Shown here in pieces: positions 1 through 12,840 of a stretch of DNA of 60,000 nucleotides (position 1 is the first letter of the stretch; every line of letters begins with the position of its first letter). The stretch spans positions 7,261,001 through 7,321,000 of the forward strand of contig OU612066.1 of assembly GCA_914767715.1 (NCBI GenBank). Reading direction: 5' to 3'. The notes beneath the pieces were generated by a model. That model had not been told where the DNA came from, ran no database searches, and saw nothing but the letters and a program-made list of their open reading frames with translations. The stretch comes from Membranipora membranacea. Its lineage: Eukaryota > Bryozoa > Gymnolaemata > Cheilostomatida > Membraniporidae. Both the position numbers and the translations under genes were made by a program.

Positions 1-535
1 GATTATCATTAATGATTATTTAATATAGATACCAAGGGCGCGAATTTACCTAATCATAGTGCATTTGTCCTGTCCTTTGAAATGATTATGTTCAATATTC
101 ATTTTGGTCTACGATTGATCACACCAATGCTCATTATCAGCTGACTAAATGGAAAACATCTGACTAAAGCCCTACTTTTAGTAAACTTGTGCATTTCAAT
201 ATAATATATAACAATTTTACTGTCCTCAACAATGATTGCAACAATTTTTTAGGAAATACAAAACTGGGAAATTCCCCAATTGCAGTTCAAACTGAAAGTT
301 CGATTCAATTTGTCTGCAAAGAGAGGAGAGGTAGCAACTTTGAATACAGGAAAGTGGATAACGCTGATCTCTAGCGTTGGATTACGGCCAAACAGTGGGG
401 CCCTAGTAGTAACCACCACAATTACTAGAATATTCAGACAAGGTCTGTACTTTTTGGCCTGAATCCCTAGCTAGTTTAGGGCTCAAACGGCTGTAAATGA
501 GATGTTGTTGCATTTCATCATCAAACACTTCTGTG

Positions 536-541
536 TTTAAT
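536..541 (-). terminator. Candidate polyadenylation signal of gene 1
   Basis: An ATTAAA hexamer on the minus strand lies about 115 nt after the TAG stop at 656. It is the first recognised variant signal downstream. All three frames close soon after the stop, which supports 656 as the gene's true end. The cleavage site cannot be placed. Confidence 0.3.
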
Positions 542-655
542 AATAGAATACCACAAAAAAACTCTATAAACTGTTTATGGTCCAAAAGAATCCCAGACAT
601 TCAATACACAACAAAAACGTGTTTTGGTCTCCTGTTGAAATTGCTTTTTGTGTTT

Positions 656-3600
656 CTAACCCCGGCTTTCGCATTTGATAAGTGGAATACTTACAGGCTC
701 GATGGCGAGTTTTTTCAGTATAGGTTTCACATCAGCAGAGTTTTTGTTGATGAATTTTCTGATACGGTTAACAGAGTCTGTATATGGCTTGGTGGGTTCT
801 CCGGACTTAGTGTTCATCATGCTACACCAATTACCAGTGTAGAACTTGCTGATTTCTCTTCCCTCTTTCACTAATTTGTCAATCAAGTTCTCTTCGCCAC
901 CACCTACTCTACTTTTTGTCTCTTTGATGAGATCTTTAGCTCGCTCTATTTTTCCATGCATATTGTTGAATATGGCCACGATATCATCGTTTGTTGGTTC
1001 TGCAACAGTAAAACTTTACGATCACAACTATTGCACAGGTCAATCAGTGCCAAAATCTAAGTAAGCAAGATTGAGACTGAGGAGAAAAAATACTCAAATG
1101 GGCAAAACAGAGCCAAACAGAGGACTCCTTCAATCTTAACATAATGAGAGGTTGTATGAGTATAATCATCTTTGCATTTTCATGACTTTTGATTCAAATT
1201 TAGGGGATGGGCGCTTTTATTTGAAAGAAAAACGACATTATAAGATCGTTGTTGTGGGAATCAGCTTTGACAAAGGTCTTGTTCCCAAATTGTTTGCTGA
1301 TCGACGAAACTATATACCATGTGATTTTTGGAATGAATGGGCCAGATTGAGCAACCAGAAGAGAGAGTCATCTGAGCGAATATTTGGGTTATTTTATCTG
1401 AAAGACCATCTAAGTTATTTTTTGAATAGAATCTCAGTGATGCTGCCAATGACAAGATTCTCAAGATACTCAAAGTATCTTGCTAAGTCAGTCACCTCAG
1501 ATAAAACATAAGTTTGAATAACTAACTAAATTTACATAAATTATAGAATTAAAAATCGCTTGATCTAAGACAAATGGTAAAGCCGAGTAAAGCTCAAAGG
1601 TAAGTGAGAAAATTGAGAATAAAAGTTGACAAGTTGTCATTGGCATGAACGCCACTAAAAACTCAATAGTAGGCATGTGGACAGGAGACACCATTCCATA
1701 CCGGCTTGAGGTCTGGTCTGTTCTTCTCCCTCCTGATTTTCCATAGCCTTGACCTGTGACCTTGTTCGTGAGGCCACAGCACCCTCATCTGACCCTTCAA
1801 AAAAATATAATTGACAACATCAACTATCGTATGCGAGATCACTATCATTCACCTTCAATCTACATTAACTGATTTTCATTAATGAACAAAGTATTGAACC
1901 ATAATGTTGGTGAAACCAGCTATCGTTGAGTTAGATATAGTCTCACAAGCAGTTGATGTCCAATAATTGTGAAAGACCAATATAAAAATATTGGTGATCT
2001 TCTTGATCTCAGTCTTGAAAATGTCATCAAATTTCAAATATGTTAGGCAGGACAATAGTATCTCTTCTGTAATGTGCTGAAATATGGTTTGTGACATATT
2101 TTTCCTTACCGGCATTTCCCTCAGCGCCTTGACTTTCCTGCTGTGGTCTTATGTTGACAGCACCACCTTGACGTTCTATAAAATAAGGTACTTACAATTA
2201 ATTAATTAAAGTAATTAACTTCGTAAAGCTTTTGCACGCTTGGCAGGTGGAGTCCTCTCCTAGGACAATTAAACATTCGAATTTGTAATATTAACAAGTT
2301 TTTAGTATGAACTTATTGCTTTTCAAATGGGTATATGCTTACAGTAGTAGAGTAAGATATATCACATATGTTTAGCGCACCCCTGTACGAGGCAGGGGTG
2401 AGCAAGCTAGTGTTATATATGAAGAGCTTGGGTAGTGGCCGGTATTCGAACATGCAACTCTCAAATTGAGAAGCTTGAACCCCAACAACTACACAACCCT
2501 ACCACTCATTAGAATGCTCACCTTGAATTTCAACACCTGGATATCTCACTTGGGCACGCCCTCCAAATAATGCACCTAAACATTTCAGCAAAAAACAAAA
2601 TAAAAATCAATTGATGCTTGCGAAGTTGAATTAGTGACTGTTATTAATTTGTAGGTTGTTAAAATGATCAAAATTTAGCTTTCAACCACCACATTGACAA
2701 ACAAGCGTTTATCATGCGAGGGATATGAATATTTTTATTTTTCATTTTCATCAACCTCACCGGGGCTTTAAAAGTATTCTAGTAACTTTCTTAGTAAAGT
2801 TCCGAAAAATATTATCATGAATATGCGGACCATCAATAATAACGCATCATCCTAGATCAAGTAGTATGATTGAATTTGCCTGCATTTGAGGCTGCCTCCT
2901 CCCTTTGGGCCGCCAGAGGAGCAAGTGTTGAATGGGAACAATCGGAATACAGGGCAAGTTGGATCAAACTTGATCTAGCTACATTCTACGCAATCAGACG
3001 CAATCTTGCTGAGTACAATGAGCTTACTTTTCCTAGGCCACAAACACAGACATAACCAGGCCAGGGGCCTAAGTATTGTTTTAATTACCTTAGGTTTCGA
3101 AATATACGTTACTAAAACTCATTTGATTGGTTACACACTCATAGATAGGGAAGGCCAGACGCGTGGCATCAGAGCAATCACTTACCTTGTGGGTTGTTTG
3201 CTGTTTCATATGCAGCTGTCATGGCATGCACTAGCCCTCCTTTTGTACCAGGATTTCCTTGGTTGATAAAGGCGGTGTGGTCTGTTTCTGCACCTTGGCT
3301 GTCAGTAACATCACTCCTTGAATAATCACTGCTTGCAGCAGACTCTGTGATCATCTCAGGATCTTCTTTGTTTTCCATGTCATGGAGAGGCATTGTTTCT
3401 CCAACAGAGCTGGTTGGTGGTGATGAAGATGCTGCAGTATTGGGGTTGTCTAAAGTCATTTGAACATTGCTAGAGCTTGTCAGAGAGATATCATTTGGGA
3501 GGGACAGACGGTTGTTTATCTCATCCATTGAATGCTGATCAGACCTTGAAATATCTTCCTTACTCAGATCCATGTTAGCTGGTTGATGGGTCTTGTTAGC

Positions 3601-6600
3601 TGGCTTTCTTTCTCTAGGTGCCGCTACAGGAGTGCATATTGATGAAGATGTTGGTGGATTGCCAGCTTGTCCACTCTCAGTAGGACGACGGCTAGTGACA
3701 GTCTGTTCAGTGGTTTCTGCCTGTGTATTACATTCTTTGATAGCCTTTGGCCTCAGTACCAAGGTTGGTTGTTTGGTCAGTGAAACAACTGGTATGTTGG
3801 CTGGAATTTGGCCTGACTGAGTAACATACTGCGGAGATGAGGACGAGATGTTTTGCTCACTTCGAACAGCTGTTTGTTCATATTCTGCGCTAGGTAGATA
3901 TTTGCTCCGAAATTTCTCCTCACAATCAGTTGATGATTGTTGTATCTGAGCAACGCCGGCAGAATTTTGTGTCTCAGTGTCACTTTTCTCATTCTCCTCG
4001 GCAGTATCGTACTCCTCATCACCAGAAGATGAATTGGAATCAACCTCCAATCCTTGATCAGCAGTCTCTGAGAAGACATCTACCTCGGAGACTGGCTGTG
4101 CATTTTCATCGAGGAATAGATTTCTTACTGCTGAATCTGTTGTTGGTGGGTGTTCAAACTCAGACTGGACAACCTTTGTATCACTATGTATCGAAAGTCC
4201 AGCCATCTCCTTCTCCGGAGTCCTCGGACTCTTATTGACTGGTTTGCTGGCGGCTTGGTCACCTAAGCATAGATGTATGGCAAGTGAACAACGTTACCAA
4301 AGTGGTTTGAGGAGTTATCCTGACATGTGCACGGTAAAACGATTTCTTATCCTCATCGTTCGGCCAGTGCCTAGCATGCTAGCGTTCTGCTAGCGTGTGC
4401 ATTTTACTGGTTCATGAAGCTTATCTCACATTGGGCCATCATCTTGTATTCACAATCATAATTTGATTGTACTATATGTCTTATTCTGCTTCAAATGCAT
4501 CAATTTATATTTCATGATACGAAATATGAACTGGTAAAGTAATTCCTATTCAAAAATACGCAATATTTACTAATGTATACTATGTATTATATGAGTCACT
4601 TCTACTTACCATCCTCAGCAGCTCTCTTAAGAGGATTACTAGATTTCTGATCAGGAGCCTCATCCACAGCCATCATCCCATCTCTAAATACAGGGGTATA
4701 ATTTTATGGGCATGATATTTATTGAACCTCATTGCTTCTCGGTGACTGATGGCAATTTATGACATGATGTAATTGCAGATTCAAAAACAAAAAGCAAATC
4801 TGATTGACTGCTTTGACAGAAGGCAAATAACTTTGTTGAGTTTTCATTTTTTTTTAAATTGTTACAATACATGTCGACAGCCTGGTTAGAGAAATTAAAA
4901 TCCTCTCAATTGTACAATCAAACTACTATCATTATAAAAATAAATTACCCAAATGTAAGAATATTTGTTGGCAAGTTCGCAACAATCGTGACTCAATTCT
5001 CAATGTGAAGTTACATCAGAGTTAATTCGATGGAGGGCTAGTTGGGAGACTGAATGAGTTGTACTCCAAGTATAATATAAGTACAGTTGAGCGTGTTCAT
5101 CACTTGACTTTTGAAATTTCACTCCCATTCATCATGATTTTGTAGATTTGGTCAATTACAGTAACACGTACCTTGCGCAGACAACCTCCCATGAACTTGA
5201 TATTGTGCCATCTACGGTCCTGCTAGTCAATTTAGCTACAAAATTCAATGGGATTTATCACCTGTGGTTATCACATGCTTATCATCAATGTCAAAAGCTT
5301 TTCTATAGATAAGACAAGAGTTTGTTGATTGAACTAGCAGACAAGTTGTTATCTAATTTCTTCCTACCTGCTATAATCCCCACGTTTATTGGCATGCAGT
5401 AAATATAGTCTCTAAATATAGTATTATTTTTGTAATGTATTGGATTTTCAATAAATAGGCAATGAACAATGCAATTCCCATTTTCAGATATAAAATCTGC
5501 CATAGTCATAAAATAACAGTTTCGCTTTTGTTGTTTTCAGCAGTAGGACAATAAATGACTCAATAAATCAATAATTAACTTGAACTGTTCGCTTCTCAAG
5601 TACATTCCATCCCATCGTTAAAGCGCTCATAGTAGTGAAACAGTTCAGTGTCTTACCACTGGCGGCAAAGTGTCCAGAAACAAAGTTCAGGGGCTCTCCA
5701 CATCCTCCCAATTGAATCTTTGTGCTCTCTGGGGATTGGGGAGTGATCATACCCATGTCATTATGTGTTGCTGCAGAAAAATGAGTACTAGAGTGAATCA
5801 TATCAGCAAATTGTTCAGATCAAGGAGTAAGAGTGAAGTCACTGCAGTGAAGTTGCTTCCAACTCCTTGTTCAGATACAGAATCCAGCAAGTTTAAATAG
5901 TGAGACATGGCAGTGGCAGTAGGAGCTTGGGCAAGGGTGCAAACAAACTTTAGGAAAAACATTATTTTCAATAGGTGCAACTGATTTGAATTACAACCCG
6001 AATGAATGGTCATCTACCATATTTGAGCAAGTGAAAGAGAGAATATCATTAAATAAACTTACCAACTAGAAGGAAGTCAAATTTACAGTTTTTGCAGTAC
6101 CTTGCCAATACACCTTTTTTGCTGCGTTTTCTCTCAGCTCGGCATTCACCAATTGGACATATCACATTCACATCAGAGACAGCCTTTCCTGTTACAGAGC
6201 CCTCCATAACATCTGCTCCTAGATTAGAAGGTTGAGATGTGGTCTCAGTGCTTGTGGTGAGACTCCCTGTATGCATTTGTGAACAAGTGATATCTGGTTT
6301 CTCAGCATAAAGATGACTCTGTGTTGAGGGTTCTGGGTCTGCGGGTGTTGGTGTCACATTCTGACTGGCAAGATGCTGAGATGAAGGTGTTGTTTGAGAT
6401 TGAGGAACATGTGCAATGTGGTCATTACCATCTCCTTTATCTGGCTCATGGCTTGTGCCAAGGGGCGGCGAACTAAGAACTAGATCATCAGGGATTAATA
6501 GCCTTGTCTCCTCAGCACCCACTCGAGCTGACAGGCTATTTGTTTCAGGCAAGCCTGTGTTCAGCTGTGCTTGTGTTCGATGCTCAACTGGTTCATTGCA

Positions 6601-6819
6601 TGCTGGGCATGTCTTAGGATAGTGACCATTTGTCTTTTCAAGGATCACATCACAGTCAACGCTATGGCAAGGTCGTACTACTTCTTTGTCCACTTGTACT
6701 GTTGCTACATCAGTTGGTGAATCACATTCAGGACAGTACTTTGGGTAGTGACCTTTTTTATTCCTTTTGAGCGGCTCCCCACATTCACTATCAGGACACA
6801 CACGTCCGTCCTCCTCCAT
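656..6819 (-). CDS. Multi-exon gene for an 872-aa protein with three zinc ribbons and an acidic disordered middle; family not recognised
   Basis: I assembled nine exons by GT-AG sites and phase: 6819-6063, 5770-5657, 5211-5172, 4683-4610, 4262-3186, 2575-2522, 2175-2110, 1794-1702, 999-656. They total 2,619 nt (872 codons plus TAG) with no internal stop. The ATG at 6819 is the first in the exon, but an acceptor (CAG) lies just upstream and the frame stays open to it, so a 5' exon may exist. Zinc ribbons lie at residues 8-32, 51-74 and 221-245. The large exon 4262-3186 is rich in Ser, Thr, Glu, Asp and Pro, with no predicted fold. The last exon encodes a charged, probably helical C-terminus. 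A basic Pro-directed stretch (NKSPRTPEK) near the start of the large exon could be a phosphorylation or nuclear-localisation site. The N-terminal layout recalls RNF213, but no catalytic domain is present. Function unknown. Confidence 0.75.
2425..2515 (-). repeat. tRNA-derived SINE fragment in a gene 1 intron
   Basis: Read on the minus strand, this block has a tRNA-like 5' part (GAGTGGTAGGGTTG) and a Pol III B-box-like GTTCGAATACC about 55 nt on. It does not fold into an intact tRNA and lies inside the intron between exons 3186 and 2575, so I read it as a SINE head. Family unknown. Confidence 0.4.
6063..6819 (-). CDS. First coding exon of gene 1, carrying all three C4 zinc ribbons
   Basis: The exon encodes residues 1-252. 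Ribbon 1 has Cys at 8, 13, 29 and 32; ribbon 2 at 51, 56, 71 and 74; ribbon 3 at 221, 226, 242 and 245. Spacing is C-x4-C-x15-C-x2-C for 1 and 3, and x14 in ribbon 2. Ribbons 1 and 2 share the knuckle GHYPK, and ribbons 1 and 3 share a basic KRxKKG loop, so they are internal duplicates. Between ribbons 2 and 3 are about 145 residues of low-complexity Ser/Thr/Gln/Pro sequence. The donor is GTAAGT after phase 1. Paired CxxC knuckles are typical of structural zinc ribbons; any ligand is unknown. Confidence 0.75.
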
Positions 6820-7004
6820 GTTTGAGGAATCATCCAAACAACTCTGAACAACACAGAGCACATGACACTACTGTATTTGCAGCATCATGACATACATATG
6901 TGCAGTGCCTCAAAATTTCCAGAACTAACTAGGACAAGTGTATCAATAAAATAGGATTATCACAGAGGTGTGCAGTATGCTAACAATTATGTACTACTGG
7001 CATA

Positions 7005-7065
7005 CTGTCAGCTGGATTTGAACATCAGTCTTCGATGATTTATCAAACACCCATACCACACCTGG
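7005..7065 (-). repeat. Possible tRNA-like SINE remnant
   Basis: The minus strand contains a B-box-like GTTCAAATCC preceded by a GGTGTGGTATGGGTG stretch resembling a degraded A box. It lies just upstream of gene 1. Too short and decayed for certainty. Confidence 0.2.
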
Positions 7066-8166
7066 AATTTGGTGTCTTTTTGCGTGTTAGTTTACTTACC
7101 AATCAGCGTATGACGCCCAAAATCTCTCTATGTCAGTTAATCTTTTCTTGTATTTGCCAATTTCTACAAGATACTGATTATCAAATTATATAGTCACGAC
7201 ACTTTTCAGGAGCTATTCAGGTAATGGTGTATTAGTATCCCTCTCTTCAAGGGCCCCCAGTTATCTTCTAATGCACTGGGGAAGACTGATAATGTCTTCT
7301 CGGTCAATTTTGGTCCTTTAAATAGGACTATATACAAGCACAAGAGCTGACAAGATAGTGCTCAGGTAAAGTGCCAGTGTGCACACACGTCCAGGTGTTA
7401 TAACAGAGCAGTAATGTATATCTAGACATGTAACCTGGTTGGCCAGTTTCCAGTAAGTGAATTTGTGTACACCTGCTTCAAACCAAGATAACGGATATGA
7501 GCTTTGAAGACATCAAACAGTAGGCCTACATGTTGGTCAAAGAGGTTGGTTAAAATCATAGGGTCTGTCTCAATCCGATGAATGAGGATTAGGGTCAACC
7601 TGGGTTTCACTGAGCTCAGGCGTACGTATTCAGCGCCAATTAACTCTAAGTTTGCAGGCATGCTGGAGAACACCAGGAAACAGACCGCTACATTCTACCC
7701 TTATATGTTAATGAAGTCAGAGGTCTCCGTTAGATAGTAGCTGGAGTGATAGCTTACTGTCAAATGGTCAAGCTGAGTGTTGACAATACTGCCGTGTATA
7801 TCAAACAGAAGTGATGTATGAAACTGATAAAAATTTGACACTGACAGGTTCATGTACTATAACTCTACTAGTGCCAAACACCATGTGTACTCCAAGGAGT
7901 TGGAGAAAACTCTCCACCTACACTTTAGTAACTATAGACAGTAGTTCTCTAGCTGCATGGTGCAGCACACAGGGTGTCTTTTGCAATTAGGCCTATTCTA
8001 TTGAGATGAGAGTGGGGATCTCCAAAATTGTTTTGCCACAGCTGCAGTAGAATAATCTGACTGATAGATGTTTCAACAGCCTGGGTCAAAAGGTAGTCTT
8101 TCAAACAGGAGTTAAGAGAGCACAGCACACTACGCATTTACTACATGAATGATGTTGATTGATCAA

Positions 8167-8203
8167 CCAATGAACTAAACCTAAAGGAGGTTTAGTTCAT
8201 TGG
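8167..8203. repeat. Perfect 16-bp-arm hairpin
   Basis: CCAATGAACTAAACCT is followed after AAAGG by its exact reverse complement. The surrounding GATCAACC is also repeated outside the arms. It may be a tiny foldback relic or a cruciform-prone site; no function is visible. Confidence 0.6.
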
Positions 8204-9339
8204 ATCAACCAGGACCATGATTATTGATTAGATGAATATTTGTATAATCTCCATGATATGCTACCTTCCAGCAGCAACAACAAAAGCATGTACAGTCAAA
8301 CCTTGCCAGTGACCCTCATTTAGCAGTAGAGATGTGGTTTCTTCAATGCTTATTTTATCAAAGCAAACAAGTAAGAGTTTGGTTTTATCAGAAAATGTGA
8401 AACACCAAGAGGGATTTCCCCATGTAGACCTAATAAGTACCTGCAGCATTCCAAAATATGGAACGAATTTATAAAGTTTTTCCGATTATATTAGGAAATA
8501 TTGTTAGGTCAATAAATGCATATAATCTATGGAAAATAAAACAGGCAGGAGTAGACAACAACCCTTGAAAATTAATAATATGTGAGACTTTGAAAAGAAT
8601 TCACCTTTTACTCAAGGCTGTATGTATGTATACTATCCATTGTCCAACATTCTAGCTCCCACATTTGCAGATTACAATTGCGGTGTTAGTTGTAGAGTTT
8701 CTCCATGGCCCGATGGCCTGCATATAGAAGAGAAGACTTTGTACTTCCCTGCGAATAGCTTTAAGGGGGGTTAGAAACCGTGACTTTAGTTGGGTCCGCT
8801 CTATTGGTTATGTCTATCGATTATAATTGTATCGGTTGTCAGAAAAAACTCTAGTTTCAATTGCAGCAGGTACAACTCAGGATTGTATGCAGTCACTGTA
8901 ATTAATTCATATATATTGAGTTCATATACAGATATGGACACCCAAATATATATATATATACACATATATATAAATATGGATATAAATCATATCCGCAGAA
9001 GACGTTAAGCAAACTGGCTTTGCTGCTCACAACTAAAACATGTATACTTGTAATAAAAGATTGGTTTAAAAGCTTCCATGGACAAAATATATGAATTATA
9101 GTCCTAGAAGCTAGCCAGAAGCTACTTGCCAATAAGTGATCAAAAAATTCCGTTTAATAATATCTCTTAGGAGCTATGTAGAATCGACCAGAATTTTGCT
9201 GCAGATCCGAATATCTTAAATGTACACCTCTCAGAGAACACAATTTTTCTACTGAGGTAAAAAAGACAAAATCATTGCGAAATATCGTTTTTCTTTATGA
9301 ACATTCTGGTGTGCGTATTATCTTTCGAGGCACAAACTA

Positions 9340-10080
9340 GTCCTCTTTATTGACTAATTGAGATGTGACATACATGTAAGGACCAGTATAAATTAAGATA
9401 TATCCGCAACGTGACCTGTGTCAAGTCAACGTGAAGAAAGACGAAATAATGTGCATATCGAATGCACATTGAAAACCTGTATTGATATAATAAATTCTTT
9501 ACAATGTAGAAATCGGCCCCTTCATTGACCAATTGGGAGGTGAGATATATATATATATATATATATAAACATGTATAACATTAATACATCCAACAATAAG
9601 TGAATACCAACAATAACATGACCTGTGTAAACAAGAAGGAAAGCAAAAAAAGCGAGTACTTCCATAATAAGTGCTTGTGAAAACCAGTATTCATATTTCT
9701 TCCAAGATAATCAAAAGTACAATTCCTCTTCATTGACTAATTGGAAGGTAGAATATTTGAGCAAACCTGTATAAAATAAATATATGTATGTTTGTGTTTA
9801 TTTCACAACCAAAATATCATTTTCCAGTGAAAGAAATGATAAAACTAGGCTGGTTATAGAAAAAAAGTATTTCATGCATTATAATTACACATGAAAAACT
9901 GAAAAAAAACTCTTACAGCTGTACAGCTGTACAGCTATACAGCAATAAAACACATACCTGCAATATGATGTGACCTGTGTCAAACTGTGTGTCAGCAAAA
10001 AAGGACATCAATAATCTCCGTACTAAAAAAATACATGTGAAACTACGCATTGACACAAATACATGCAGAGTATTTTTTCA
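9340..10080. repeat. Degenerate tandem array with ~190-200-bp period
   Basis: The phrase TTCATTGACTAATTGG, with small changes, recurs near 9347, 9520 and 9727. TGACCTGTGT followed by an A-rich stretch recurs near 9412, 9617 and 9969. The copies keep order and spacing but have diverged by substitution and by expansion of an (AT)n tract in the middle copy. This looks like an old satellite-like array or an internally repeated transposon. Confidence 0.5.
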
Positions 10081-12330
10081 CTTGGTCATCTTGTAGAAAA
10101 TTTGGTGCTTCTTGGCTAGTCTTTGGTCAATGATCTTAGGTATGAATAGTTATTGTAAGCCTTTTTTGTGTCGTTCTTCATCCTTCGCTCCATCACTGAA
10201 TGAATGATAAAACTCAAGATAAATGAGAGGCAATATAATCGCATGGTTGGATCTCAACACAGCAGCAGGATGTAGAACAATCTTTGAACAAAAATGATTA
10301 TATCTCACATCACATCTAGCAGCTAAGTTAAAAGCTTGCAAAACAAAACTGTTGGATGAATATATTACTCGCATTACAAGCAAATAGATATTTAAAAGCG
10401 GGGGGAGGGGAGGGGAGCTGGTTATGGCTTTCTTGTAATGGGTGTCAACTGCTTAGACCTATGACATCGCCGTACCACATATTTTACAAGCAGACTCTAC
10501 TTAAAATAATAAATAGATGCTGAAATAGACATAACAATACAGAAAAAAAGCTGTAGTTACCCTGGAGGATTAATTCTTAGCTTGCTTATTGCTTTGTGAT
10601 TTAATGTTATAGCTGTGAGAAACGGACTGGGCCGTGTACACAACAAGGTGTAGTTAGCTTGCTCCGAGTCTACTCTGATGAGCGAGAGGGCTTTTATATT
10701 TGGTTTAGGGTTCTATTTAGTTTTGCACTGAAAGCCATCGCTCGAATTATGAATCATTATATAACCCACAGAAGGGTCTCGAAGATAGGCTGATACACAA
10801 TACACTGATCTACTATAGGCTGATAGACAATACACTGTTGCGATAAATTCTGATGGTCATCAATGAACGATATCAATTAATTTCCTGACAAAATGTAATA
10901 CACGCACTGTTTATCTACTCATGAGCTTAATTCACTAGACGTTGTCACGAGTGTTAACTTAAATTTAATTCAAGATTATTATAGTACACAGTCTATTTAA
11001 TTCATCACAAGTTATATATATTGCAACTTTTGATATCTGTTTATGATCTATTACATGAAAGCGCCGACAAGGCTGTCTACAAGTGGGTGATGTTTGGATT
11101 GCCTTTGAATACACAATTGTGACTACTAAAGAGACAAAAAAAAATATTAAAAGCGTTCTGAATATCTAACCTGACTGTCTTTGCACTCTTATCCTTGGTT
11201 ATATGCCAGAATGCCAGATGAGTGCTGATTTAAACACTGATCGCACAGATAAGTTGGTATAACTCCGAATTACACAACAATACAATATATTATATGATAC
11301 AATCAATTATTTTACTTCACAATCTAAGACACTGCTAAAATAGGACAACGGTCCTGTTGCTTTGCTGTCTTAATACTAACTGCTTAAAATGATACCGTAA
11401 AGGACGACGGTCCTGTTGCTACTGCCTGAAGCTGTGGCTGCTGCATATCTTTATTGGTGTGTTCAATGGTGTATACATGATGCAGCTTTGTCAGGCAGTT
11501 TCACTTTGATGATGATATAATTGTTGTGCAAGCAAGTAATTTCACTTTGATGATATAAGTAGCAGGCAAGGTGTAGCTGGTGCAAGTATTATTGAAGTTG
11601 GTGGTGACTTGTAGTTATATTCTCTTTCTTCTTGTAGTGCGTGTAGTGTGTAGTATGATATTATTTCAATTCTCGTTCATCGCATCATATATAGCAGAAG
11701 GCAGAGACGCAATAATAAGCTGATGCTAAAATAGAAATCTCCGCAAACCAAGGTTAATTTACAGTTGTAATAAAACACCATTAAGTGTTGTTTTTATCTA
11801 AATAAAATCCTATCTACTGATAGGCTGTTAATAATGCTGTGTACTTTTAATTTCAACGTTAGTTTCACTATAAAATCCCAACACCTTAAAATTCAACTAT
11901 AATGTAAAATCATTAATATTTATAAGATTATGGATTTATGGATTTAGATATGGATATGGATTTATGGATCACCTCTTGTTCAAAATGAGGTTTGAAGGAA
12001 GATGATGTTGTGTGTCTCATTTTTTTCTGTCACGTTTAAAAACGTCAGCAACTTTCACCACCCTAGCTTCTTTTCCATGGATCAAGCCCAGTTACTTGCA
12101 TGCAGTTGGAAGCGTTCGCTTAGATCTCTCAAAAAAAAACTTTAGTAATACTAAGATCTCTGTATATGCTTTTATCATGGTAGCGACTACCCTCAGAGAT
12201 GGTGATGAAAACATTTTCTCTGGATGAGCTATCACCGCAGAAAGTTGCTATTGTTGGTTTTTTTTGCCATTCCTTCGGTACAGTAATTCTGTCTGGTATT
12301 TATCCTGTCTGATAACGAATATCAAGAAAT

Positions 12331-12556
12331 ATATCAATTTGTTTATAGTACTGGTGCATGCTTTAAAAATTGTCACCCTGACATAATATATCAATTTGTT
12401 TATAGTACTGGTGCATGCTTTAAAAATTGTCACCCTGACATAATATATCAATTTGTTTATAGTACTGGTGCATGCTTTAAAAATTGTCACCCTGACATAA
12501 TATAACAATTTGTTTATAGTACTGGTGCATGCTTTAGAAATTGTCACCCTGACATA
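12331..12556. repeat. 57-bp minisatellite, four copies
   Basis: Four head-to-tail units of 57 bp begin at 12331, 12388, 12445 and 12502. The first three are almost identical and the fourth has two or three changes. Because 57 is a multiple of three, the array stays open on the minus strand and encodes a 19-residue repeat (…VTIFKACTSTINK…) in a 137-codon frame. No splice context or homology supports a real protein, so I annotate a minisatellite. Confidence 0.85.
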
Positions 12557-12840
12557 GCTACCAATAAATTTTTGCAAGCAGAGGTGAGAGTCCAAATAAA
12601 GTGAGGCTTGAAAGTCACCTGTTTTAGGCGTGCGTGAAATGGTAAACATTTCCTCTTGCAACTACTTTACTCCGTAGAGATATCAAGGTTTCGAACTATT
12701 AATAGAAATTAAAAAAACCACCCAATACAATTTTCAACAACAATAAGAACTTCACTCCCGTCGTGTCCTTTCCATAAGTCTTCCTGGAATAGTTTTTGAT
12801 GCAATGTTTACGGTAGTGTGTTTCTCTTTCCACACATCTT

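Larger units (their letters stand above)
6864..12330. other. Gene-free stretch upstream of gene 1
   Basis: I see no exon with recognisable protein homology here. An 83-codon open frame at 7422-7673 (minus) has no recognised relatives and no clear splice partner. The stretch holds AT microsatellites near 8938-8975 and 9543-9567, a hairpin at 8167-8203, a degenerate ~190-bp repeat array at 9340-10080, and a duplicated CGGTCCTGTTGCT motif at 11349 and 11410. A promoter for gene 1 should lie near 6.9-7.2 kb, but no core element stands out. Confidence 0.5.

Noticed and set aside
403-600. A further downstream exon of gene 1 (65-codon frame on minus)
   Set aside because: The best acceptor upstream of it leads to stops in all three frames before this frame opens, and gene 1 already has a stop at 656.
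7422-7673. Upstream coding exon of gene 1
   Set aside because: The 83-codon frame has no recognisable domain and I could not find a donor that joins in phase to the acceptor near 6843.
12331-12556. CRISPR array
   Set aside because: The repeats are head to tail with no spacers, and the genome is eukaryotic.
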